The notes beneath the pieces were generated by a model. The model saw nothing but the letters and a program-made list of their open reading frames with translations. It was not told the DNA's origin and made no database searches. A DNA stretch of 64,000 nucleotides from Azospirillum halopraeferens DSM 3675 (GTDB lineage Bacteria > Pseudomonadota > Alphaproteobacteria > Azospirillales > Azospirillaceae). Where the stretch lies: NCBI RefSeq assembly GCF_000429625.1, contig NZ_KE386928.1:39913-103912 (forward strand), in the 5' to 3' direction. This document shows, one piece after another, positions 16,694 through 24,418 of the stretch. Both the position numbers and the translations under genes were made by a program. How positions within the stretch are numbered: the first letter of the stretch is position 1; each line of letters begins with the position of its first letter.

Positions 16694-17106
16694 CCGGGAC
16701 CTATGCGGGCGGTTGCGCGTGCGGTGCCATCCGCTACGAAACCACAAGCGAGCCCATCTTCGAGAACCACTGCCAGTGCCGCGAGTGCCAGAAGCGGAGC
16801 GGCACCGGACATTCATCCTATCTGACGTTCCCCAACCGGGCGGACATGGTCATCTGCGGCGACGTCAGCACCTGGAAGGTTGCCGGGGACAGCGGAAACA
16901 TGAAGGCCCATGCCTTCTGCCCGACTTGCGGAACGCCTGTCTTCCTCACCTTCGACGCCATGCCGGACCTGATCGCCGTTCACGCCGCCAGCCTGGACGA
17001 TCCCGGCCGGTTCGAACCGAGGGTGGTGACCTACGCTGTCCGGGGCCATGGCTGGGACACGCTCGACCGGTCGCTGCGGATCGTCGAACGGATGGCGGAC
17101 GGCTGA
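16690..17106 (+). CDS. GFA (glutathione-dependent formaldehyde-activating type) family zinc protein
   Basis: A 138-residue Mss4-like protein with the GFA zinc ligands: GGCACGAIRY, then NHCQCRECQKRSGTGHSSYL, and late FCPTCGTPVF. It overlaps the SRPBCC gene by four bases (ATGA). GFA proteins of this short type are mostly uncharacterised; only some bind glutathione and formaldehyde. Operon context with ArsR/SRPBCC suggests a small-molecule stress role, which is inference. Confidence 0.88.
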   Translation: MTGTYAGGCACGAIRYETTSEPIFENHCQCRECQKRSGTGHSSYLTFPNRADMVICGDVSTWKVAGDSGNMKAHAFCPTCGTPVFLTFDAMPDLIAVHAASLDDPGRFEPRVVTYAVRGHGWDTLDRSLRIVERMADG

Positions 17107-17114
17107 ACCGACCG

Positions 17115-17315
17115 TCACCCGCAGGCCGCGCAGGCCGGAACGGCGGACGGTTGGACGAAGCGTTCCACGAAGGCCACGGCCTCGTCCGGCGTGGCGTCGC
17201 GGTTGGTGCGCCGGTAAAGGTCCGCAGCCCTGCGCACCGCCTCGTCATGACCGTGCCGGGCGGCACTCTGATGATACGCCCTGATCAGGAAACAGCCGTC
17301 GGCACCAGCGCACAT
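17115..17315 (-). CDS. Small hypothetical protein
   Basis: A 66-residue frame starting MCAGADGCFLIRAYHQSAARHG, shown here as MCAGADGCFLIRAY, with an amphipathic middle (DEAVRRAADLYRRTNRD) and a CAAC-type end. ATG has AGAGGCGACC just upstream. A longer TTG start at 17354 also has a good GGAGG site. Composition and helix periodicity look protein-like and it does not overlap another gene, but no family is recognised. It is convergent with the GFA gene. Confidence 0.5.
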   Translation of the reverse strand: MCAGADGCFLIRAYHQSAARHGHDEAVRRAADLYRRTNRDATPDEAVAFVERFVQPSAVPACAACG

Positions 17316-17354
17316 GGTCGCCTCTGTGTTGGAGAACCGGAGATGCGCCGCCAA

Positions 17355-17721
17355 GGGTCGGCCTCCGGGAGACTGCGGGCAACCCCAACAAAATTATGGG
17401 ATGGCAGTATTGATCCAGGTCAGGGCCGCAAAATGGCTATGCAATTAAGTCGCAATCGCATATAAAGAGCCGGAGCCCTCCGTCATGCGAGGAGGTCTCG
17501 TATGGGACGGACACACGCCGCTGCCTCCGGCGTGCCCGTCACCACCCGTGAGGCCCGGTGCACCATCCCGGCATCGGGTCACCGGTCGTGCTGCCATCCG
17601 GCGCGGCACCCGGGGATGATCGCGGAGCGACCGCGGACGCGGCGCACGGGGGCCGCGATCATCCCCGACGTGCCGGACCGGCGGAGACCCGCCGGAACCG
17701 TCCCGGCGTCCGGTTCGGTCG
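17355..17721. other. Gene-poor spacer with Fnr-like box
   Basis: This spacer before tadA holds a TTGATCCAGGTCAG sequence at 17410-17423, 13 of 14 bases matching the TTGAT-N4-GTCAA form of Crp/Fnr-family sites, followed by an AT-rich tract to 17465. A frame starting ATG at 17502 has an excellent GAGGAGG ribosome site, but its Arg/Pro-rich translation overlaps tadA and looks non-protein. No gene is called. Confidence 0.35.
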
Positions 17722-18186
17722 TCAAACCCCGGACCGCCGCTCCCGGAAAAAATCCCGCAGCAGATCACCGGCACGGGTTTCCTCGAACCCGCCGTAGACC
17801 TCCGGCGCGTGGTGGCAGGTCGGCCGGGTGAAGAAGCGGGGGCCGTGTTCGACGCCGCCGCCCTTGGGGTCATAGGCACCGAAATAGACGCGCCGCAGGC
17901 GGGCGAAGCTGATGGCGGCGGCACACAGCGCGCAGGGTTCCAGCGTCACGTACAGGTCGAGGCCGGGCAGGCGGGGCGAGGCGAGGGTGCGGCAGGCAGC
18001 ACGGATGGCCAGGATCTCCGCGTGCGCGGTGGGGTCATGCAGCTCCTCCGTGCGGTTGCCGGCGCGGGCCAGCACGGCGCCGCCGGCGGGGTCGACGATG
18101 ACGGCGCCGACGGGGACCTCGCCGCGCGCCGCCGCGGCCTCGGCCTCGGCCAGCGCCAGCGCCATGGGGGAGGGGAGGCGTTGCAT
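17722..18186 (-). CDS. tadA: tRNA-specific adenosine deaminase
   Basis: A 154-residue deaminase with the zinc motif HAEILAIRAA and the PCALCAAAI site, plus the typical C-terminal GGVEHGPRFF region. TadA converts A34 to inosine in tRNA-Arg(ACG). ATG at 18186 gives the normal length; the open frame continues 36 codons upstream without homology. The short C-terminus ends in DFFRERR as in family members. Guanine deaminase and other nucleoside deaminases are alternatives but fit less well. Confidence 0.88.
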   Translation of the reverse strand: MQRLPSPMALALAEAEAAAARGEVPVGAVIVDPAGGAVLARAGNRTEELHDPTAHAEILAIRAACRTLASPRLPGLDLYVTLEPCALCAAAISFARLRRVYFGAYDPKGGGVEHGPRFFTRPTCHHAPEVYGGFEETRAGDLLRDFFRERRSGV

Positions 18187-18314
18187 GGCCGCCACCGTGC
18201 GGCGGCGGCCGTGCGGCGTCAAGCGCCGCCGCGTCATCAAGGCCGGTTGATCGCCGGGCGGTTCCGGCCCAAGCTGCCGGAACGACACGAACAACCCCTG
18301 CCGAGGACCGCCCC

Positions 18315-18524
18315 ATGGAGAACCACGTCTACAAGAAGATCGAGATCGTCGGCACCGCCGAGGGCAGCATCGACGACGCCATCAAGAATGGCGTGGAACG
18401 CGCCGCCCGGACGCTCCAGCACCTGGACTGGTTCGAGGTGTCGGAGATCCGCGGCTCCATCCGCGGCGGCAAGGTGGCGCAGTACCAGGTGGTCATGAAG
18501 GTCGGCTTCCGCCTGGAGGATTGA
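18315..18524 (+). CDS. Dodecin family flavin-binding protein
   Basis: A 69-residue dodecin: MENHVYKKIEIVGTAEGSID followed by the conserved W in HLDWFEVSEIRG (flavin-stacking tryptophan) and the closing strand YQVVMKVGFRLED. Twelve copies form a hollow shell that stores riboflavin or FMN. It is a single gene; the ORF ends 59 bases before the pseudouridine synthase gene and may share its transcript. Confidence 0.95.
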   Translation: MENHVYKKIEIVGTAEGSIDDAIKNGVERAARTLQHLDWFEVSEIRGSIRGGKVAQYQVVMKVGFRLED

Positions 18525-18583
18525 TACGGCCGGCCCGCCGCTTCCCCGTTGCGGGTGGGGCGGCTTCGCCCTATGGTCCGGCC

Positions 18584-19690
18584 ATGGATACCCCCCGCCC
18601 CGACACCTCCCTGGACCCGCTGGCCGGAGACGGCGACTCGCCTGACTCCGGCGGCGGTGAGCGCATCGCCAAGCGGCTGGCGCGCGCCGGCCTGTGCTCG
18701 CGCCGCGATGCCGAGCGCTGGATCGCCGAGGGCCGCGTCGCGGTCAACGGTCGCACCCTGGACAGCCCCGCCTGCGTGGTGACGCCGGGCGACATCGTGC
18801 TGGTCGACGGCCAGCCGATCCCCGAGCCGGAACCGACCCGTCTGTGGCGCTACAACAAGCCGGCCGGCCTGGTCACCACGGCGCGCGACGAGAAGGGGCG
18901 GTCCACCGTCTTCGAGAAGCTGCCGGCGGATCTGCCGCGCGTCGTCTCGGTCGGCCGCCTCGACCTCAACACCGAGGGGCTGCTGCTGCTCACCAACGAC
19001 GGGGAGCTCGCGCGCTTCCTGGAACTGCCGGCCACCGGGTGGACCCGCCGCTACCGCGTGCGCGTGCACGGCACGGTGGACGAACGTCAGTTGGCGGCAC
19101 TGGCCAAGGGCCCGACCATCGAGGGCGTCACCTACGGTCCCATCGAGGCGACGCTGGACCGCGTCCAGGGCTCGAACGCCTGGCTGACCGTCGGCATCAA
19201 GGAAGGCAAGAACCGCGAGATCCGCAAGGTGATGGAATCGCTGGGCCTTCAGGTCACACGCCTGATCCGCACCGCCTACGGCCCCTTCCAGCTCGGCAAG
19301 CTGGAGGAAGGGGCGGTGGAGGAGGTGCCGCGGCGCGTCGTCAAGGACCAGGTGATCCTCTTCTTCCGCGACCGTGACGGCGCCGGGGCCGACGCCCCCT
19401 CCGGCCACGCCAAGGCCGCCGTGCGCAAGCCCGGCCCGCCGCGCACCGCCCGGGCCAAGCCGCAGCCGGCGAACGCCGCCGGACCGGGAACCCCGCCGAA
19501 GGGGCGTGCCCCGGCCCGGCCCGGTGCCGCCAAGCCCGGTGGCCCCAAGACCGGCGCGACGAAGTCCGGCGCGGCGAAGCCCGGCCCTGGCAAATCCGGG
19601 GGCGCCAAACCCGGCCCTGCCAAACCCGGATCAAGCCGGCCCGCCGGGCCGCGCAGCGGCGGCGGTGGCCGTGCGGATCGTCGCCGGTAG
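18584..19690 (+). CDS. rluB: 23S rRNA/16S rRNA pseudouridine synthase (RluB/RsuA family)
   Basis: A 368-residue protein with an N-terminal S4 RNA-binding domain (ERIAKRLARAGLCSRRDAER) and a catalytic domain containing the RsuA/RluB active-site motif SVGRLDLNTEGLLLLTND (Asp nucleophile) and GIKEGKNREIRKVM. It isomerises a uridine in rRNA; RluB (U2605 of 23S) is the best guess. After residue 270 it has an Ala/Pro/Lys/Gly-rich low-complexity tail of repeated KPG/KSG units, common on alphaproteobacterial homologues and probably disordered. Its end overlaps the start of rsmD by 20 bases. Confidence 0.9.
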   Translation: MDTPRPDTSLDPLAGDGDSPDSGGGERIAKRLARAGLCSRRDAERWIAEGRVAVNGRTLDSPACVVTPGDIVLVDGQPIPEPEPTRLWRYNKPAGLVTTARDEKGRSTVFEKLPADLPRVVSVGRLDLNTEGLLLLTNDGELARFLELPATGWTRRYRVRVHGTVDERQLAALAKGPTIEGVTYGPIEATLDRVQGSNAWLTVGIKEGKNREIRKVMESLGLQVTRLIRTAYGPFQLGKLEEGAVEEVPRRVVKDQVILFFRDRDGAGADAPSGHAKAAVRKPGPPRTARAKPQPANAAGPGTPPKGRAPARPGAAKPGGPKTGATKSGAAKPGPGKSGGAKPGPAKPGSSRPAGPRSGGGGRADRRR

Positions 19691-20240
19691 CCACCGCGGC
19701 CGCCGCCTGACGGCGCCGGCCGGCAGCGACGTGCGGCCCACCGGCGACCGCACCCGCGAGGCGATCTTCAACATCCTCGCCCATTCCGGCTGGGGTCCTG
19801 ACGGCGGCTCGCCGGTGGAAGGGGCGGCGGTGGTCGACGCCTTTTGCGGCACCGGTGCGCTGGGGCTGGAGGCACTGTCGCGGGGGGCCGGCAGCGTCAC
19901 CTTCCTCGACACCGCCCGCGGCTCCCTCGACGCCGTGCGCGCCAACGTCGCGGCGCTGGGGGAGGAGGCGCGCTGCACCGTCCTGCGCGCCGACGCCACC
20001 CGTCCGCCGCGTGCCGCGGCGGCGGTGACGCTGGTGTTCCTCGACCCGCCCTACCGCAAGGATCTGGCGCCTGCCGCGCTGGCGGCGCTGGCCGCCGCCG
20101 GCTGGCTCGCCCGCGGTGCGGTCACGGTGGTGGAGGAAGCGGCCGGCGCGCCGCTGCCCCTGCCGGCGGGCTTCACCGCGCTGGACGAACGGCGCTACGG
20201 CGACACGCGCGTGCTGTTCGCCCGCTACGAGGGGGCGTGA
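19671..20240 (+). CDS. rsmD: 16S rRNA (guanine966-N2)-methyltransferase
   Basis: A 189-residue SAM methyltransferase: RIVAGSHRGRRLTAP, RPTGDRTREAIFNIL, the SAM loop DAFCGTGALGLEAL and the catalytic FLDPPYRKD motif. RsmD methylates G966 of 16S rRNA. GTG at 19671 was chosen (GTG at 19665 is equally possible); it lies inside the end of the pseudouridine synthase gene, implying coupled translation of two rRNA-modifying enzymes. The stop overlaps the sugE start. Confidence 0.92.
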   Translation: MRIVAGSHRGRRLTAPAGSDVRPTGDRTREAIFNILAHSGWGPDGGSPVEGAAVVDAFCGTGALGLEALSRGAGSVTFLDTARGSLDAVRANVAALGEEARCTVLRADATRPPRAAAAVTLVFLDPPYRKDLAPAALAALAAAGWLARGAVTVVEEAAGAPLPLPAGFTALDERRYGDTRVLFARYEGA

Positions 20241-20560
20241 TGGCCTGGATCTGGCTGCTGCTCGCCGGTCTCCTGGAGATCGTGTGGGCCATCGGGCTGA
20301 AGTACACGCATGGGTTCACCCGGCTCGTCCCCTCCGTCGTGACGGCGGCGGCGATGGCGGGCAGCGTCGTGATGCTGGGCCTGGCGCTGCGCGATCTGCC
20401 CGTCGGTACGGCCTACGCGGTATGGACCGGCATCGGCGCGGTCGGCACGGTGATCCTCGGCATCGCGCTGTTCGGCGAGCCGGCCGGGGCGGCGCGGCTC
20501 GCCTGCATCGGGCTGATCGTGGCCGGCATCATCGGGCTGAAAGTGGTCAGCCCCCAGTGA
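20240..20560 (+). CDS. sugE: SMR-family transporter, SugE/Gdx type
   Basis: A 106-residue four-helix inner-membrane protein with the conserved Glu in TM1 (WLLLAGLLEIVWAIGLKY), the GTAYAVWTGIGAVGT motif and a last helix IGLIVAGIIGLK. The SugE/Gdx subgroup exports guanidinium ions by proton antiport as a dual-topology dimer; some members export quaternary ammonium compounds. It overlaps rsmD by one base (TGATG). No guanidine riboswitch is visible upstream because the gene sits inside the operon. Confidence 0.92.
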   Translation: MAWIWLLLAGLLEIVWAIGLKYTHGFTRLVPSVVTAAAMAGSVVMLGLALRDLPVGTAYAVWTGIGAVGTVILGIALFGEPAGAARLACIGLIVAGIIGLKVVSPQ

Positions 20561-20732
20561 TCCGTCACCATGCCGGCCGGGCGTCCTCGTCGACCATGGT
20601 CACCACCCGCCGGTTCGGCAAACCGAAGCACCGGCCCGAAGGCGCCGCGGGCTTTGTGTGCCGCGACATCGAAGGGCCGCGGGATCGTCGGCGCCCCCCT
20701 CCCGTTCTCCTACGGAACATGGAGGAGCGCGC

Positions 20733-22394
20733 ATGATCAATGACCTTTGGTATAAGAATGCCGTCGTCTACTGCCTGTCGGTCGGCACCTTCATGGACGC
20801 CAACGGCGACGGGATCGGCGACTTCAAGGGGCTGCTGCGCCGGCTGGACTATCTCCAGGGGCTGGGAGTCACCACCCTGTGGCTGATGCCGTTCCAGCCG
20901 TCGCCGCGGCGCGATCATGGCTATGACATCACCGACCATTACGGGGTCGATCCGCGCTACGGCTCGCTGGGTGATTTCGTGGAGTTCGCCCACGCCGCCC
21001 GGCAGCGGGGTCTGCGCATCATCATGGACCTGGTGATCAACCACACCTCCGACCGCCATCCCTGGTTCCGGGCCGCCCGCAAGGATCCGCGGTCACCCTT
21101 CCGCGACTTCTATATATGGTCCGACACGAAGCCCGAGGACGCCCACGAGGGCATGGTGTTCCCCGGCGTCCAGAACACCACCTGGACCCGCGATCCCGTC
21201 GCCGGCGCCTACTACTTCCATCGTTTCTACGACTTCCAGCCCGACCTCAACATCGGCAACCCCGAGGTCCAGGCGGAGCTGCTGAAGATCATGGGTTTCT
21301 GGCTGGAACTGGGTGTGTCCGGCTTCCGCATCGACGCCGTTCCCTTCGTCATCGAACGCCAGGGGGCGGAGGTCAAGGAGGAACGCCCGCGCTACGATCT
21401 GCTGCGCTTCTTCCGCGCTTTCGCCCAGTGGCGCCGCGGCGACGTGGTGCTGCTGGCCGAAGCCAATGTGCCGCCCCGCCTGAACGTCGAGTACTTCGGC
21501 GAGGACGGCGACCGCATGCACATGATGTTCAACTTCCCCGTCAACCAATCCCTGTTCCTGGCGCTCGCCACCGGCGACGCCCGGCCCCTGGTCGCGGCGC
21601 TGGAGGAGACACGCGGCAAGCCGGACTCCGCCCAATGGGCCAGCTTCCTGCGCAACCATGACGAACTGGACCTGGGCCGGCTGTCCGACGAGGAACGCGA
21701 CGCCGTGTTCGCCGCCTTTGCGCCGGACCCGGACATGCAGCTTTACGGCCGCGGCATCCGGCGCCGCCTGGCGGCCATGCTGGACGGCGACCCGCGCCGG
21801 CTGCACCAGGCCTACAGCCTGCTGTTCACCCTGCCGGGCACGCCCGTGCTGTATTACGGCGACGAGATCGGCATGGGCGACGATCTGTCCCTGAAGGAGC
21901 GCGACAGCGTGCGCACGCCCATGCAATGGTCGCCCGAATCCTGCGGTGGCTTCACCGCCGCCGAGCGGCCGGTCCGTCCGGTCATCTCCGGCGGTGCCTT
22001 CGGTTACGAACGGGTCAACGTGGCCATGCAGCGCCGCGATCCGGAATCCCTGTTCAACTGGATGGAGCGGATCATCGGGCTGCGCAAGGAATGCCCGGAG
22101 ATCGGCTGGGGTACCATGACGGTGCTGAACACCGGCAACCCCGCGGTGCTGGGCCTGCGCTACGACTGGCGCAACAACACCATCGTCTGTCTGCACAACC
22201 TCGCCGCCAAGCCCTGCGAGATCACCATCCGCACCGGCGGCGACGATGATTCCCCCTGCCTGATCAACCTGCTGAGCGAGGAGCACAGCCGGGCCGGCGA
22301 CGACGGCCGCCACTGCATCCTCCTGGAAGGCCACGGCTTCCGCTGGTTCCGCCAGGGGGGGCTCGACGACGTCCTGCGGCGCACCGACCTGTAG
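20733..22394 (+). CDS. GH13 alpha-amylase family / trehalose synthase-like protein
   Basis: A 553-residue glycoside hydrolase family 13 enzyme. It starts MINDLWYKNAVVYCLSVGTF after a perfect GGAGGAG. The (beta/alpha)8 motifs are present: DLVINHTSD, the nucleophile in GFRIDAVPF, the acid/base Glu in LLAEANV and the third Asp in FLRNHDELD. The sequence is closest in style to trehalose synthase (maltose to trehalose) catalytic domains; it lacks the C-terminal maltokinase of TreS fusions. Trehalose/maltose interconversion or maltooligosaccharide hydrolysis are both possible. A terminator follows. Confidence 0.88.
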   Translation: MINDLWYKNAVVYCLSVGTFMDANGDGIGDFKGLLRRLDYLQGLGVTTLWLMPFQPSPRRDHGYDITDHYGVDPRYGSLGDFVEFAHAARQRGLRIIMDLVINHTSDRHPWFRAARKDPRSPFRDFYIWSDTKPEDAHEGMVFPGVQNTTWTRDPVAGAYYFHRFYDFQPDLNIGNPEVQAELLKIMGFWLELGVSGFRIDAVPFVIERQGAEVKEERPRYDLLRFFRAFAQWRRGDVVLLAEANVPPRLNVEYFGEDGDRMHMMFNFPVNQSLFLALATGDARPLVAALEETRGKPDSAQWASFLRNHDELDLGRLSDEERDAVFAAFAPDPDMQLYGRGIRRRLAAMLDGDPRRLHQAYSLLFTLPGTPVLYYGDEIGMGDDLSLKERDSVRTPMQWSPESCGGFTAAERPVRPVISGGAFGYERVNVAMQRRDPESLFNWMERIIGLRKECPEIGWGTMTVLNTGNPAVLGLRYDWRNNTIVCLHNLAAKPCEITIRTGGDDDSPCLINLLSEEHSRAGDDGRHCILLEGHGFRWFRQGGLDDVLRRTDL

Positions 22395-22457
22395 CCGGAT
22401 TCCTTCCGGCTCCGGTCCGGGCCGGCGCACACCGCCCCATCCTCCCCTCGTCCCGTC

Positions 22458-22491
22458 ACCGTTCCCCCGGAAGGGGAACGGTGCGCTTTTG
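22458..22491 (+). terminator. Rho-independent terminator after the GH13 gene
   Basis: Perfect 11-bp stem CACCGTTCCCC / GGGGAACGGTG with a 5-base CGGAA loop, followed by CGCTTTT. Confidence 0.85.
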
Positions 22492-22854
22492 CGCGCCCGT
22501 GCGAGGGTGCGGCCACCCGGAGCCGGCCTTACAGAGGGTTCGGAAGAGGGTCGCCACCCCCCGAAAGGCGGACTCCTCCCCTCGATCGATGCATTTTCCG
22601 CATGGCGGGATATGCCGCGGCGCCGTGAATTTTTTGGTGGGCAGTATTTGGTATTTGCAATACGGTTGGGGGGCAAACAATCGGACCGACTGCATGATTG
22701 GTAGGCCGACATCAAGGTCCGGGGACCGGGCGTGGCTCCCGGGCTGCCAAACAAGGAGGTCGCCCGGGGTTCGCACCCGGCGGCAGGCCCTTCCAACACC
22801 GGCATGCGCCCGAGTGCGCTTGACGGCAAGTCCTCTCGGGGGAGGTTACGAAAC
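22492..22854 (+). promoter_or_regulatory. Long structured leader of the Nramp-type transporter
   Basis: A 360-base non-coding stretch before the transporter ATG. Positions 22615-22680 are AT-rich and may hold the promoter. Further down are two similar hairpins (CCGGG-N7-CCCGG, about 22716-22742 and 22755-22775) joined by CTGCC...GGCAG pairing, then a CCCGAG...CTCGGG stem enclosing CTTG-ACGG-CAAG, ending at the GGGGGAGG ribosome site. This could be a cis-acting RNA, but it matches no riboswitch class I can name. Confidence 0.35.
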
Positions 22855-24267
22855 ATGAGTGCAGATTCAAAAGGCACCGCAGCCGCATTGGACGGGACCG
22901 GCGGGTTGGCCGGCGTCGACGCCAAGGCCAAGCTGGGCAGTGCAGGGCTCATCCGCCTGGAAGCGCCGGGCACCGGCTTCATGGACACCTGGCGGGCCAT
23001 GGGACCCGGCATCGCCGCGGCGATGACCGGCATCGGCGCCAGCCACATCATGCACGCGCCGACGGCGGGTGCGCGTTTCGGCTACGACCTGCTGTGGGTG
23101 ATCCTGGCCGCCTACATCCTGAAGTACTGCGCGTTCGAATTCGCCCACCGCTACACCATGGTGAAGGGTGAGTCGATCATCAACGCCTACCACCGCGTCG
23201 GCCGCTGGCCGCTGGCGTTCCTGATCTTCCAGGTCTTCGCCAACACCGTCGGCATCGCCGGCCGCGCGCTGGGCTGCGCGGCGCTGATGTGGGCGGCGTT
23301 TCCGTTCATGCCGCTGGAAGCGTGGGCCGTCACCATCCTGGTCGGCACCGTCGCCATCCTGTGGCTGGGCAGCTACGGTGCGGTGGAAGGCATCTGCAAG
23401 CTGCTGATCCTGGTCTTCGCCGTCTCCTGCTTCCTGGCCTTCGCCCTCCAGGCTCCTCCCCCGGGCGAGTACCTGTCGCGTCTGCTGCCGACGCTGCCGC
23501 CCATCGCCGCCATGATGCTGTTCGGCGCCATGTTCGGCTACTTCCCGACCACGCTCGAGGTCGCGCCCATGCAGTCGATCTGGGCCGTCGAGAAGAAGGT
23601 CGGCATGGTCAAGGTCAAGGAGCTTGAGGCTCAGGGTCACCGGGTCGAGATGGACCCGAACTACATGAAGAACAGCCTGATCCTGTTCAAGCGCGACATG
23701 AACATCAGCTACATCGTGTCGATGCTGTCCGGCATGATCTTCCTGATCGTGGGTGCCGTGGTGCTGTTCCCGGCCGGTCTGGTGCCGAAGGGCAGCGAGA
23801 TGGGCATCGTGATCGCCAGCATCTACACCGAGACGTTCGGCGCCTGGATCTTCCCGGTCATCATCGCCGGCGGCGTGGCGGCCCTGTTCTCCACCGTCTT
23901 CACCTACTTCGACGGTCAGGCCCGCATCTTCGAGGAATGCTCGGTCCGCCTGAAGCGGGACTGGGACAACCCCCAGATGCGCAAGATCCTCTACCGCACC
24001 ATGCAGGTCATCTGGCTGGTCGCCGGCATCGCCATCGTCTTCGGTCTGCCCGAGCCGATCTTCGTCACCCAGGTGGCGTCGGTGATGGCCCTGGTCTTCT
24101 CGCCGGTCCTGTTCTGGTTGACCATCCGGGCGATCAAGGACAACTTCGTGACCGATTTCGAGCGTGAGCTGCTGCCCTCCAAGCTCCAGTTCGCCTGGGC
24201 GTGGTTCGGTACGTTCGCACTGCTGGGATTGACCTGCTACGTGCTGTATTACCAGTTCCTCGCCTGA
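22855..24267 (+). CDS. Divergent Nramp-family metal ion transporter
   Basis: A 470-residue, 11-12 helix membrane protein of the Nramp fold (MGPGIAAAMTGIGASHIMHA in TM1, then AFEFAHRYTMVKGESIINAY). The canonical metal-binding motifs are absent: the TM1 DPGN position reads GIGASH and the TM6 MPHN position reads APMQSIWA. This indicates a non-canonical subfamily, comparable with Nramp-related magnesium transporters (NRMT). Mn(II)/Fe(II) transport should therefore not be assumed. ATG follows GGGGGAGG. It has a long structured leader and a strong terminator behind it. Confidence 0.85.
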   Translation: MSADSKGTAAALDGTGGLAGVDAKAKLGSAGLIRLEAPGTGFMDTWRAMGPGIAAAMTGIGASHIMHAPTAGARFGYDLLWVILAAYILKYCAFEFAHRYTMVKGESIINAYHRVGRWPLAFLIFQVFANTVGIAGRALGCAALMWAAFPFMPLEAWAVTILVGTVAILWLGSYGAVEGICKLLILVFAVSCFLAFALQAPPPGEYLSRLLPTLPPIAAMMLFGAMFGYFPTTLEVAPMQSIWAVEKKVGMVKVKELEAQGHRVEMDPNYMKNSLILFKRDMNISYIVSMLSGMIFLIVGAVVLFPAGLVPKGSEMGIVIASIYTETFGAWIFPVIIAGGVAALFSTVFTYFDGQARIFEECSVRLKRDWDNPQMRKILYRTMQVIWLVAGIAIVFGLPEPIFVTQVASVMALVFSPVLFWLTIRAIKDNFVTDFERELLPSKLQFAWAWFGTFALLGLTCYVLYYQFLA

Positions 24268-24325
24268 TCCGGCTTCGGGGGGGCTCCCGGCTCCCCCGGT
24301 CCCGAACGCACCGCGTCCCGTGGCC

Positions 24326-24359
24326 GGGGGCCGACCGCACACCGGTCGGCCCCCGTTCC
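24326..24359 (+). terminator. Rho-independent terminator after the Nramp gene
   Basis: Perfect 12-bp stem GGGGGCCGACCG / CGGTCGGCCCCC with loop CACAC, followed by GTTCCTTT. Confidence 0.85.
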
Positions 24360-24418
24360 TTTGCCAGGGTGGCGCCGTCACCGATGCTCGACGTGATAAT
24401 GAATAGGAGCCGACCCCG

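Noticed and set aside
17502..17831. Open frame of 109 codons with an excellent ribosome site
   Set aside because: Composition is Arg/Pro-rich, it overlaps the end of tadA antisense, and no family resemblance is seen.
22816..22845. CTTG-ACGG-CAAG hairpin resembling one arm of a guanidine-II riboswitch
   Set aside because: Only one ACGR-type loop is present at suitable spacing, and the downstream gene is an Nramp-type transporter, not a guanidine exporter.
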